Shown here: positions 38,561-48,340 of the stretch, piece by piece | How the letters are laid out: each line of letters starts with the position of its first letter | How positions within the stretch are numbered: position 1 is the first letter of the stretch | Origin: Cavia porcellus | Taxonomy: Eukaryota > Chordata > Mammalia > Rodentia > Caviidae | Assembly (NCBI RefSeq): GCF_034190915.1 | Contig: NW_026947500.1 | Coordinates: forward strand, 20,024,501 to 20,088,500 | DNA: 64,000 bases | Direction: 5' to 3' | Position numbers and translations under genes: made by a program | Notes under the pieces: generated by a model | Told to the model about the DNA's origin: nothing | Database searches by the model: none | The model's input: only the letters and a program-made list of their open reading frames with translations

Positions 38561-40356
38561 TTTTACACATCAGTATAAGGGAATGAGTCTCCAAGTAATC
38601 AAAGTCACAGTAATTGTTTTGGATTCAAAGGGAATCCCTGGAGTTATCTCCCACACAGTCTAGAAGTTAGGACAAAGTGTCTAGAAGACAGTCTTATATG
38701 TAGTGAAACTACTGCACCTCCTGTGACAACAAATCTAAGCAAGGACTATGAAGTGGACAGCACAAGGAGGCTACTTAGATTGGTATCAATTTATTCAGAA
38801 TGTTTCAGATGGCTGGAAAAGGCAAGGTTATAATTTTATAAGGAAGCCTAGGCATTTTACAAATAATACAGCACAAAACTGTCATCTCAGGCCAAATATG
38901 AAATATTAGCACATTTTTATCATAATATAAAGCACCAAACATGGGGAAAGTTTTGTTCCTTTCATAATACACAATGTTTTATGCCATCTCACATATCTAA
39001 AAGGGTTAAATACAGGATAGTCTGTGAAGATTATACCTTCTGGGATGAGAAGGGAAGGGGGCATGACATTTAATGTACAGTAACTTCCCAAGAGTACAAA
39101 GAACTTACAAAATACCATACACATTTTCTGGTTCAAAATTTAAGAGACTCTACTACTGAGCAGGGGTCAAGAAAACAAAAAAGGGGGTAGAAAACAAAAC
39201 AATACTGGATGCACTGAAGAGTTAACCTGAAACTCACAACAGTCCTCCTGCTTTATCTTTGGTTACTTGGGAACAAGATGCCCTGATAAGCAGCAGGAAC
39301 TTCTAAGACTTACTCTACACTCCCACAGCAACGCCCTACATCTTTCTCTAAACCTCAGACTCCATGTGTTTAAAATGAACATAATTCAACCTCTTTTCTG
39401 AATAGTTTTTGGAAGAATATTTAAGATTTTATTTATGCAAAATGGCTACTGCCTATAATATAGTAGGAGTTCAATAAATTATTCATAGTCATTAAAGTAA
39501 ACTCAAATCCTATTAAGACCCTTTTCAAAGACTGATAGTCACTAATATAAAATGCTTTCTGCTCACCAGGTACCTTTCCATCCCACAAATTAAATATACT
39601 CTTCTTTGTCTCTAAAAAACATTTTAAAATGCTCGTCTCCTGGGAAGCTCCACATTAAATAATAGCAGTTTGTCCTAAAGCTTCTTGTAGCACTGCAGAA
39701 TGAGGTTACACCAGAACAATTTCCACATGAATAATAGATAAAGTGCATTCTTTGTGATTCAGAGGGTTTTGTCCCAGTACATTCATTCTTTCAAATGTCC
39801 AATGTACCTATAAAATTTTAATTTCTGCACTAAACACCTAAGTATAATTTCCATTAAATATAGATGCACAATCATGTTAAGCCTAGTATTTATTTCCTAT
39901 GGTTTGTTCTTACTAACTTCTTGCCTCTGTCAACAAATTTAACATGCTAATTTATCAAGTACCAATTAGCACATACGTGCCTACTAATGCAGGGGGTTTT
40001 CTTTCACTAGTAAAGGAAGGCTATACAGCGTTCTCCAAAGGATAGGCAAACATAATCATAAGCAAATTTCACCCTTGAGCAAAAAATTAATGCCATAGTT
40101 ATATTAGGGGGTCCCTAAAGTTTTCTTATAACTAATGCTACAGTCGAATCAAATGTCAAAATGGTTGATTATTGAGTAACCCAGCTTCTTTTGTAGATAT
40201 ACACTGTTTAATGTTGATGTATTTTATTTGCTCTTTAAAACTTAGCCTTGTAACCTTCCTTTCAACATATAAGGTTCATAAAAAAGACATATCCAGCTAT
40301 GGGATGTAGTTCATGGGACAACTCAGGGCAAGTTATTTTCTTGATTTTTTTTTTTT
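38561..40356. other. Intergenic; weak MIR trace
   Basis: 'ctactgcctataatatagtaggagttcaataaattat' style sequence near 39450-39485 resembles a MIR/L2 3' end. A T run (40345-40356) precedes the provirus. No gene is recognised. Confidence 0.35.
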
Positions 40357-40362
40357 GTGTGT

Positions 40363-40793
40363 TGTTGGGAGCCACCACATTGCCGAGCCGCCGCATATAG
40401 CGATCATGCGGCCTGTGGTAAAGAGTAAAGCCTGAGTTAGATTACCCCTCCCATCGAGCACGTTAGTTTCCTGCTTACCGCGTAAACAACCCGCTCAATA
40501 ATATGTTAGCCAATCAGCTTGCCTTGCTTACTTTAATATGATTGGACACTGTATCCGTATATATACTGGTGCCACCCCTGGGGGGAAGTAGAAGCCCGGA
40601 AGGAGCCGCGGAGAGCGGACCGGTAGAGGCTTCGGAGCAAAGCACGGAAGGAGCCGCGGGGAGCGGACCAGAGGAGGCTTCGGCTGGGAGCGATCCCAGG
40701 GCAGGCTGTACGGAGAAGGAAAATAAAAGAAAAGGTTGTCCACTGCCAGACTTTGTTGTGTGTCCTTCCTGCCGGCCGGGAGTGACATCGACA
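40363..40793 (+). repeat. 5' LTR of the class II provirus (431 bp)
   Basis: It begins TGTTGGGAGCC and ends GACATCGACA. U3 carries a CCAAT box (40510-40514), an inverted CCAAT (40541-40545) and a TATA box (TATATATA, 40558-40565), so transcription should start near 40590. A 48-bp imperfect tandem duplication follows (units starting 40597 and 40645), which would lie in R. AATAAA is at 40722-40727. It differs from the 3' LTR at three positions. Confidence 0.96.
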
Positions 40794-40795
40794 TC

Positions 40796-40813
40796 TGGTG
40801 GCCCGTACGGGGA
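40796..40813 (+). other. Primer-binding site matching tRNA-Ile(AAU)
   Basis: Two bases after the LTR, TGGTGGCCCGTACGGGGA is the exact complement of the 3' end of mammalian tRNA-Ile(AAU) including CCA, as I recall that tRNA (ending CCCCGUACGGGCCA plus CCA). IAPs are known to use tRNA-Phe and MMTV/HERV-K types tRNA-Lys, so this is an unusual primer for this class. Confidence 0.85.
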
Positions 40814-40868
40814 GCTGATCACCCCCGAGACGTGGCAGTGGACAACGCTCCAACGCAGAGCTGCAAGA

Positions 40869-40877
40869 CAGGTGAGT
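40869..40877 (+). other. Retroviral leader splice donor candidate
   Basis: CAG|GTGAGT in the leader between primer site and gag is a near-ideal 5' splice site, in the place of the major donor of retroviruses. With env gone, any spliced product is unknown. Confidence 0.5.
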
Positions 40878-40993
40878 AGAGGATAAACCTGGGCCCTGGG
40901 TGGCGCGCACCTACAGGGTTTGTAGACTCCTCTCAGGCTCACGCGTAAGTGGCGGATTCCTTGGGCCTCACGCGGTGAGTAACATATTAAAAA

Positions 40994-42571
40994 ATGGGAA
41001 ACATGCTAGGTAGCGGCACTAAGAGTGAGGGTGGTTGCGGGGAAAGCTCTCAAGAGCTTACAAAAGTACGCAGGGTATTTGAGCAGGCCCAGTCAGGGAG
41101 CTCCCGAGAGGGGTCCGTCAAGGGGAACAAAGATGCTAAGGAGGAGGACGGGGCTCAAGCCTCGGAGTCGTCTGACTCCGAGGACGAGGGAAGGTTGAAT
41201 GGTGAGGAGGCCAAAGAGACCAGCTGTCAGGGGCCTAAGTCGCTTGATGGGGAGACGCAAGGCTCTTTCGCTGCGTTGCGCCGCGAATTGCGCTCCGCTC
41301 AGCTAGGCTTACGAAAAAGCAGAGAGCTTCTGAGCGCCCCCTGGCAGGGGAGGGAGACAGAACCTTCTGCTCCGCCCTGGAACTCGTTCCCGGAAACGGT
41401 CCCTCGCTGCGAGGCCGCTGCCTGGGACTTCCCCCCTCTTCAGCCAGTACAGGAAGTAATGCCTAGGCCGCCATTTTCTACCCAACCGCGGCCGCCATCT
41501 TATGATGCTCCACCGCCGGCGGGACGTTATTTCCACAGACAGCTGTGGTGTGGGGGTCGTGTGTCTAATGAAGACCACCCGTTCCCAGGGATAGATAGCG
41601 GCCCCTATGGGATATATCCTGTACAGATGGCCATGGGTCAGGGACGTAATGTGCAGGAACCCTTTGAAATAAAGCAGATTAGAGAACTTAAAAATGCAGT
41701 TACAACCTTTGGGCCGACTGCACCTTACACCATTGCCATGCTGGAGAACCTGTCTTCTGGGCCCCTCACCCCCGCGGACTGGACTCAGCTGGCAAAGGCG
41801 TGTCTGCCCTCGGGTAGTTACCTGGATTGGCGAGCCTGGTACGCCGAGTTCGCTGCCGAACAGGCGGAAAGAAACGCTAACCGAGGGAACCGGGGATGGA
41901 ATAGAGACATGCTTATGGGGGAAGGCCAACACGCTGATGATCAGACTCAGTTCCCTGGTGCAGTTTATGAGCAGATCAATACCATTGGGCTTCGCGCCTG
42001 GAAGCAGGTGAGTGGTGCCGGAACGGCATCCTTGTGCCTTTCTAAAATAGTCCAGGGCACAACAGAGCCATTCGTTGATTTTGTGGCTCGGATGCAAGAT
42101 GCCGCCGATAAGATCTTTTCCGATAGGGAAGTGGCTCAACCGCTGGTTAGGCAGTTGATTTTCGAACAATGCACAAAGGAATGTAAGGCAGCAATAGCCC
42201 CACATAAGAATAAGGATCTTAACGCCTGGATCAGAATATGCAGAGAAATAGGGGGGCCGCTTTCTAATTCGGGAGTTGCAGCTCTTCTGGCTGCGGCAGT
42301 ACAACAAAGGGGACCTCGCGGGCCTAGAGAGGAACATAAAGCCAAGGGGTGCTTCAGCTGCGGGGACCCAGGACACATTAAACGCAACTGCCCAAATAGT
42401 GCAGACGCCAAGCCTCGCCTTAAAAATGAAGGATCGTATAACGTCTGTGGGCCATGCAGAAAGGGTCCACATAAGGCAGAGGATTGCAGGTCAGTTTATG
42501 ATGCTCAAGGAAATCGTATTTGTGGCCGAGGACAGGATAGCACAGCTCCTGCTGCTCCCCAGCCTCCATAA
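40994..42571 (+). CDS. gag: Endogenous retroviral Gag polyprotein, full-length open frame
   Basis: The 525-codon uninterrupted frame encodes the structural polyprotein that assembles retroviral particles. It starts MGNMLGS, so Gly2 can be myristoylated for membrane targeting. Residues 11-120 are a charged, Ser/Glu-rich matrix-side region. Two budding (late-domain) motifs are visible: PSAP at 124-127 and PPSY at 167-170. The capsid part spans roughly 209-430, with the major homology region near 354-373 (QGTTEPFVDF). Two CCHC zinc knuckles of the nucleocapsid lie at 453-466 (CFSCGDPGHIKRNC) and 485-498 (CGPCRKGPHKAEDC). A Pro/Ala-rich tail ends at TAA. The ATG follows the leader donor and is the first good start. 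It fits the class II Gag layout. No frameshift or stop is seen, so the host could express it, although expression is not shown. Confidence 0.95.
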   Translation: MGNMLGSGTKSEGGCGESSQELTKVRRVFEQAQSGSSREGSVKGNKDAKEEDGAQASESSDSEDEGRLNGEEAKETSCQGPKSLDGETQGSFAALRRELRSAQLGLRKSRELLSAPWQGRETEPSAPPWNSFPETVPRCEAAAWDFPPLQPVQEVMPRPPFSTQPRPPSYDAPPPAGRYFHRQLWCGGRVSNEDHPFPGIDSGPYGIYPVQMAMGQGRNVQEPFEIKQIRELKNAVTTFGPTAPYTIAMLENLSSGPLTPADWTQLAKACLPSGSYLDWRAWYAEFAAEQAERNANRGNRGWNRDMLMGEGQHADDQTQFPGAVYEQINTIGLRAWKQVSGAGTASLCLSKIVQGTTEPFVDFVARMQDAADKIFSDREVAQPLVRQLIFEQCTKECKAAIAPHKNKDLNAWIRICREIGGPLSNSGVAALLAAAVQQRGPRGPREEHKAKGCFSCGDPGHIKRNCPNSADAKPRLKNEGSYNVCGPCRKGPHKAEDCRSVYDAQGNRICGRGQDSTAPAAPQPP

Positions 42572-43078
42572 GAGGTTCCAGTACTCCACATAACTCTTGA
42601 CAAGAGGCCCATGCTTTTGCTTAAGATCAATGGCAGACAATTAAAGCATGGTATCCCATACAATCCTCAAGGTCAAAGAATCATTGAGAGAGCTCACAAA
42701 AGCCTCAAAGAAGTTTTATATAAACAAAGAGGGGGAGTAAGCCAAGGCCTGCCTCCAAAGGCACGGTTATCTATGGCACTGTTCACATACAATTTTTTAA
42801 ATTTAAACAATAATAACCGCTCACCAGCTATGGAGCATTCTAGTCCATCTCCTAGCAATAAGGGATGGGTGAAATGGAAAGATGTCCTAACAGGACAATG
42901 GATGGGCCCGGATCCGGTAATCAGCTGGAACCGAGGCGCGGTTTGTGTTTTCCCACAGGAACCGGGACGAGAACCACTGTGGGTCCCAGAGAGACTGACA
43001 CGGGCAACAAAGCCCTCGACTGAAGATCAGACCTGCCCTACCGGAGATCCATCACAGACCAACCAACAAGATGAATAG
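42572..43078 (+). pseudogene. Protease-start/integrase-end fusion (pro-pol deletion remnant)
   Basis: The frame directly after the gag TAA stays open to 43078 and is the same frame as gag. The first 22 or so codons resemble the N-terminal edge of a retroviral aspartic protease (RPMLLLKINGR), but the DTGA catalytic motif is absent. Near 42638-42646 the sequence jumps to the C-terminal part of integrase: GIPYNPQGQ with an ERAHK follow-up, then the WVKWKDVLTGQWMGPDPV DNA-binding-domain segment and a WVPERL ending. All of reverse transcriptase, RNase H and the integrase catalytic core is missing. An internal ATG at 42611 would give 155 residues. No enzymatic function is expected. Confidence 0.9.
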
Positions 43079-43558
43079 AAATAGCGGTAGCCCAAAATGG
43101 ACAAAAAGATCCTCAGGCATATGCATGGCTCGCTCGCCTAGCCTACGACCGAGTCTAGGGGCGGTGAGCTTCCCACACTCCTCCTCTAAAAAATTATGAC
43201 ATAGCTGGGTAGGAGAGTCAATGACGGGTAAGAGCGTACTCCCCCGGTGCGACTCAACCTAAGCCAGGCCCTACCCCATCCTGCACGTAAGCCGCTGGAC
43301 TGTTAGATGCTGCCCAGGTCTAAATTTCTCTCCGAGGGGATTTCTTTACGGAGAGGAAATGAGTGCAAGCCTGTGTGCATCCAGGTTCCGTCCGGTTCCT
43401 TCCTGGCCCTGGAAAAAGGACGAGGGCCTCGGGGCCTCGGCAGACTCGGGGACGGCCGACCCGGGCCGACGCCGAGAGCCCTTGGTGGGCCTCCTATCAG
43501 GGCATAGGCCTCTACACTCAATTCAGGACGGGCTGCGATGCGTAGACTTATTTAAAAT
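43079..43558 (+). other. Noncoding, GC-rich 3' region of the provirus
   Basis: There is no env frame. The sequence is GC- and CpG-rich and contains inverted repeats, such as CTCTCCG at about 43327-43333 paired with CGGAGAG about 14 bases later, and repeated GGGCCTCGG units near 43425. In related class II elements, RNA-export elements occupy this place between coding sequence and 3' LTR. That role is inference here. A short basic frame (43071-43199) overlaps the end of the integrase remnant. Confidence 0.5.
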
Positions 43559-43572
43559 AAAAAAGGGGGAGA
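43559..43572 (+). other. Polypurine tract
   Basis: AAAAAAGGGGGAGA lies immediately before the 3' LTR, the standard primer position for plus-strand DNA synthesis in retroviruses. Confidence 0.92.
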
Positions 43573-44003
43573 TGTTGGGAGCCACCACATTGCCGAGCCG
43601 CCGCATATAGCGATCATGCGGCCTGTGGTAAAGAGTAAAGCCTGAGTTAGATTACCCCTCCCATCGAGCACGTTAGTTTCCTGCTTACCGCGTGAACAAC
43701 CCGCTCAATAATATGTTAGCCAATCAGCTTGCCTTGCTTACTTTAATATGATTGGACACTGTATCCGTATATATACTGGTGCCACCCCTGGGGGGAAGTA
43801 GAAGCCCGGAAGGAGCCGCGGAGAGCGGACCGGTAGAGGCTTCGGAGCGAAGCACGGAAGGAGCCGCGGGGAGCGGACCAGAGGAGGCTTCGGCTGGGAG
43901 CGATCCCAGGGCAGGCTGTACGGAGAAGGAAAATAAAAGAAAAGGTTGTCCACTGCCAGACTTTGTTGTGTGTCCTTCCTGCCGGCCGGGAGTGACACCG
44001 ACA
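43573..44003 (+). repeat. 3' LTR of the class II provirus (431 bp)
   Basis: Same length as the 5' LTR. The differences are A to G in 'ccgcgt[A/G]aacaac', A to G in 'cggagc[A/G]aagc' and T to C in 'gtgaca[T/C]cgaca'. It ends ACCGACA and is followed by the GTGTGT target duplication and more GT units of the original microsatellite. Confidence 0.96.
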
Positions 44004-44009
44004 GTGTGT

Positions 44010-45129
44010 GTGTGTGGAAGTGTTTGTACTTCATTGAAAGTCACACTCTCCAAGAGTTATAGTTGTGTATTACTGATATTTGGCTTCATTTTAAGCATTA
44101 GGGACATACAAAATATACACTTTTTAACATATGAGTTACGTGTATGGTAAACTATGTTACCACCTCTTTTGAATTTATTAGTATCTATTTCCAGTGCATA
44201 ATGTTTATGTTCATTCTGTGAAGTTGGTGCAGGCACTAACACATCTTCCTTCCTTTTTTCATCCCCTTCTCTGCCCTCTTAAGCAGAAGTAATAAAAGGA
44301 CACACTTCCAAAAATTCCTGTGAATATTAAGTGAATGAATAAGTATTGGGCACTTAGAACAGTGTTTTGTGCTATTTAAACACTTATTTTAATGGCTGAA
44401 GCATATGAACAGAAATGGAAAACTTAAAAATACATGTAAAGGAACATTTTTAAAAATCTGATCATCAATATTTAATCATACAAATATAACCAAAAATTGC
44501 TAATCTTTTTGTTCTCAGAATCTGTACTCATCACTAACCAAGCCATTGGAATTTTTAGAAAGTAATCAAGTGAGAAAAAGAACTCTTGATCTTTTCAAAT
44601 GCCAGCGAACACTAAATACCTATGTGTAATTTATGATATCCTCATTATTAAAAAAAGGAAACAAAGAAAAAGCCTCAGAATAAAATCCATTAAAATGTGA
44701 CAAGAATTCCTTAGTAAGGAGTTAGAGTGAAGCGAATTTGAATTGCATTTTATATAACAATTAAAGATAAAATTGTAAAAGTCTGGCAACATTTACCATT
44801 CAAACTGAGATGATACAATTCTGTAAAGGATAGAAAAATATGGACTGGATTTACTTGTTTACTCGAGGTGAAACAATGGCTCTAGAAATAAAGAAAAGAG
44901 ATGCCAAAAGGCAGGAAATAAATGAGGTGCGCCCTGGACTGCCATAACTTACAGCCAAGACAGGATTTCCAGGCTACCTCTCGGGTGGAAGAACCCAGGC
45001 AGAGCTAGAAAAGCTTGTAAAGCTGAAAAGACAGTGATAGAAAACTGAGAGACTACACTGGCTATAATGCTTGACTGACTGTGTCAATTTGAGAAATTTA
45101 GTTAAGAGAAGTTTAACTATATAGGTTCA
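44010..45129. other. Intergenic, nothing firmly recognised
   Basis: A MIR-like trace ('gcacttagaacagtgttttg') lies near 44350. The rest is AT-rich and unassigned. Confidence 0.35.
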
Positions 45130-45659
45130 TTAATTTTCCACCCTCAGGTGTAGAAGACCCACGTAGGGCAACTCGTTGCCTGGATGGTATACAGGGAAAA
45201 CGAGGAAGGACAGACCAGCTTCTGTTCTTCGGAGGCGCTCTGGTCTTTGCCTTCAGCTTGGACTTCAGTGCAGACTCTTTGGCTACCGTCCTAGACTCTT
45301 CAGCCTTCTAGCACAGACTTTGGCTTCTGCCGCAGATCCTGCAGCCTTCCAGCATATACTCTTCAGGTTCCTACTACCGAGTCTTCAGCCTTCTATCTCA
45401 GACCCATCAGTCTCCTGACTGGCACTTGCACGGGACACTGCAGTGTGTTCCACATTTTGGACTGAAATCATTGGGTCTCCAGTGAGCAGACCCCCTCTGC
45501 ACTCCTCCTCATTCAACTCTGTGGATGATCACCATAAGCCAGTCTTGGAATTTCTTGTACATTTGCATATCTTGTGTTATATCTGCTTCTCTAGTAAAAC
45601 ACTTAAAGCACAAGAGATATGCAAGCTGTACAGAAAGCACACGGGAAACACACAGAGTA
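45130..45659. repeat. Unclassified interspersed repeat
   Basis: It is a repeat-like block with internal near-repeats built on 'agactcttcagccttcta' (about 45290-45400), ending before the L1. I recognise it as repeat-like but cannot name the family. Confidence 0.3.
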
Positions 45660-46560
45660 TTGTCCTCAAAAATCCTGACTACAACCTCTCTGGCCATTGG
45701 AGAAATACAAATTAAAACAATGCTAACATTTCATCTTCCTCCAGAAAGAACAACCATCATTAAGCAATCGAATGATAGCAAATGCTGGCAAGGCTATGGG
45801 GAAAAACAAACCCTCCTTCATTGTTTGTGGGAATGTAAACTAGTACAACCATTACAGAAATCAATATAGAGATTCTCAAAGAACTAAAAATTAGAGATTC
45901 CAGGTGATACAGCATTCCCCTGCTAGCTATCTTCCCCAGAGTTCAACACATCATATCACCGTGATATGTGCATACAAATGTCTTAGCAGCACAACTCACA
46001 ATAGCTAAATTCTGAAAACAGCCTTTACATCCATCAACAGATAACTGGGTAAAGAAAATGTGATATGAACATAGAATGCTGTACCAGTCTGCTATAAAGG
46101 ATGACAGACTGAGACATAGGAAAATGGAGGCAAATACAATGTTGAGTGAAATAAACCAGACACATACGCTTAATCTGAATGGTATCTCTCATTTGAGTGA
46201 GGCAAAGTACAGACAAAGAGAATAATAAAAGACAGACAGAAGGAGCCAAGGACGTGGATCTCTTGCAACAGGTAAGTGGTCTAAGGGGAAAAGCTTGATG
46301 GGTGAGGAGGAAGGGAAGGGAAAAAATATGTAGAATAAAATTTCCAGGTACAGGAACCTAATAATCTCAATTAATGTAAACATTGTATGTTATAATATTA
46401 ACTAAGATTTTAAAAATCAACAAGAATGAAAAATGGGACAGGGGAATTGAAGGAGAGAGGGAGGGAAGGGAATTTTAAAAAAGAAACGAGCTGTGGTGTG
46501 CACCTGTAACCACTCCATGAACTGGGAACAGGCACTAACAAAATAAAAATAAATAAAATT
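45660..46560 (+). mobile_element. 5'-truncated L1, 3' end
   Basis: L1 landmarks in order: 'ggccattggagaaatacaaa', 'aatgctggcaaggctatggg', 'cattgtttgtgggaatgtaa', 'cttagcagcacaactcacaa', 'atccatcaacagataactgg', 'gagtgaaataaaccagacac'. A 3' UTR with G- and A-rich runs and an AAATAAAAT-type tail follow. Stops break the frame. Confidence 0.82.
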
Positions 46561-46759
46561 TTAAAAAGAATCCTGAGCTGCACTCATCAGCATTTGATTA
46601 CAGCCAAAGAAAGGTCCGCTCAGTAAGACCTGAAGAAATTACGTACAACATTCATATAGCCTTTCCAACTGTCCCACAGTGTCCTGCTTCCTTGCTCGGG
46701 AGAGATTTACTAGCTTAATTGGGGTAATTCTCAAATTCATGAGTTTCCAGGAATTTAAA

Positions 46760-47088
46760 TGGTAAACAACCCATTTTTCATTAAAACCCCAGTTTCCTTT
46801 AAACCCTACATGTTGAGTAGCTGGGTCAGAGAGCCTAAGTGCCAATCAACCATTTTAAACCCACAGTGCCACCTGTGGTGGGCGGCCACTCAACAACCAA
46901 GCAGTGCCTGGGCTCCCAGGGACAGGCAGAAACTCTATTTTTCAAAGTCTCCTCCTGGAGAAACCAGGAGCCTTTATTTTTCCTCTTCTTACATCCAATA
47001 AAAACTGTCCTAACTTCCTGCTTTTGGTTCACAACTTCATTCCTTGATGTTGTGAGACCACAAGCTCATGTGGCGCAAAAGTAACTGT
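46760..47088 (+). repeat. Class I ERV-like solo LTR
   Basis: 'tccaataaaaactgtcctaa' as polyadenylation region, followed by 'acttcattccttgatgttgt' and an end near 'catgtggcgca', has the layout of a class I LTR R-U5. The upstream part holds 'gtgccaatcaacca' as a CCAAT-like element. Confidence 0.45.
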
Positions 47089-47589
47089 TTCAAAAGGAAA
47101 TATTGTAAAGATTAAAATTTATCACATCTACTCAGTACAGGTCTGTGTTTGTAATATGTAAATGTTAAGAATAAAATTTTAAATTTGAAAATGAAAACTC
47201 TATTTTCCACCTAAATGACAACTTGGCTCTAATTATATAATCACCTCCCTCTGAACTGTGCAATCATCTCCCACTGAAAATGGTCAGTTATGGCATCAAC
47301 ATTCCAAACTCTGAATGCCACACACTAAATTTCCCCAAGATTTCTTTCTCCTTTATACTTCTGAGACTGAACACCTATCCTCCCGGGAACCTTGTCCTTT
47401 TCCTACCACTGAGCATGTCTTCCATCTCTTTTTTCATTCCAACCTGTACACTCCAATGTCCAGATTCTAATTTAAATCATCTCTGCCTCACTTGGACATT
47501 ATCACCAAAAGGTGTCTCATTTCCGGTCTCACAACACATCCAGTATTATTACACACACCCATTAGACACATGGCCTCTGGAACATGGTT

Positions 47590-47957
47590 CTGAGGCAGGA
47601 GATTAGGGCATGGCAAGCCAACTGGGAAACAGGATGTAACCTGAGCTGAAATGGAGGCTAAAACAGAATACAACTTCGTCCACAGCAGAGGCTGAACAAC
47701 AGGATGTGAACTGCCCATCACAGTCAGGATGCATGGGCAGAGCAGCTTCTGATGGGCCGGCTTTGAGAGAATTTAAAAGGTGCACCACCACTGCAATTCT
47801 CTTCTGCTCTTTCATGTCGACAGTGGCTTGTCCGGCTTGCAGAACATGTCTGTTCTTGTTCATCTCTTTCTTCCTCTACTTTAGTAAAAATTGCATTTAC
47901 GTTTTTATCAGTTGTCCTGACCAATTCTTTGGGTGGGACAAAAGAGCCTGGAACCAC
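47590..47957 (+). repeat. Possible LTR inserted in L2 sequence
   Basis: It starts near 'tgaggcaggagattagggca', has a TATA-like 'gaatttaaaaggtgcacc' and ends near 'tgggtgggacaaaagagcc'. It interrupts what looks like L2 sequence on both sides. Family not assigned. Confidence 0.35.
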
Positions 47958-47959
47958 TG

Positions 47960-48340
47960 GATGCCATACCATTTGGCAGATTCTATCATATTATTCCTTC
48001 ACAAAGCCTCACTGGCTCTCTATTACCTACAAAATAGACGCTAGTGGTCCTCGCCCTGTGAATACTTCCGTGATCTAACCCCAGACACTTTGAAACCTTG
48101 TCTCTTCCTATCCTCCTCAAAGAACCCTGCACCTCACACTCCACGAGAACTGAGTCCATAAACACTCATCAGAAGTAATGAGCAGTCCCTGGGAGTACCT
48201 CCCCTTTCTGTCCTTGCTCTGCCCAGCTGCTGCCCACAGTGTCTGAAATGGCTCCTCCCTCAGCTCCTTTCCAATTTGCAAAACCTTCTGCAGCCATCAT
48301 CACTCCCTTTACCATGAAGTCTACTGTTATAGACTGAGGA
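47960..48340 (+). repeat. L2-like fragment
   Basis: 'cactggctctctattaccta', then 'ctagtggtcctcgccctgtg', then 'tcttcctatcctcctc' resembles the L2 3' region. It is diverged. Confidence 0.35.

Larger units (their letters stand above)
40357..44009 (+). mobile_element. Young class II (IAP/beta-retrovirus-like) provirus, pol- and env-deleted
   Basis: This is a complete proviral frame: target duplication GTGTGT (40357-40362 and 44004-44009), 5' LTR, primer-binding site, leader with splice donor, intact gag, fused remnant of protease and integrase, a 0.5-kb noncoding stretch, polypurine tract and 3' LTR. The LTR start TGTTGGGAGCC and the Gag layout point to class II ERVs. Reverse transcriptase, RNase H, most of protease and integrase, and env are missing, so it cannot move by itself. 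Only three LTR differences indicate recent insertion. It lies about 7 kb upstream of CNTNAP3 and points away from it. Spread of this copy would need enzymes from a related complete element. Confidence 0.95.

Noticed and set aside
40514..40942. Antisense frames in the 5' LTR, repeated in the 3' LTR
   Set aside because: They exist in both LTR copies because the LTRs are duplicates. The sequence is promoter and R region, with no known coding function.
41309..42472. 387-codon antisense open frame across gag
   Set aside because: It mirrors the GC-rich gag codons, has no start context or family resemblance, and carries no antisense promoter that I can see. I treat it as a shadow frame.
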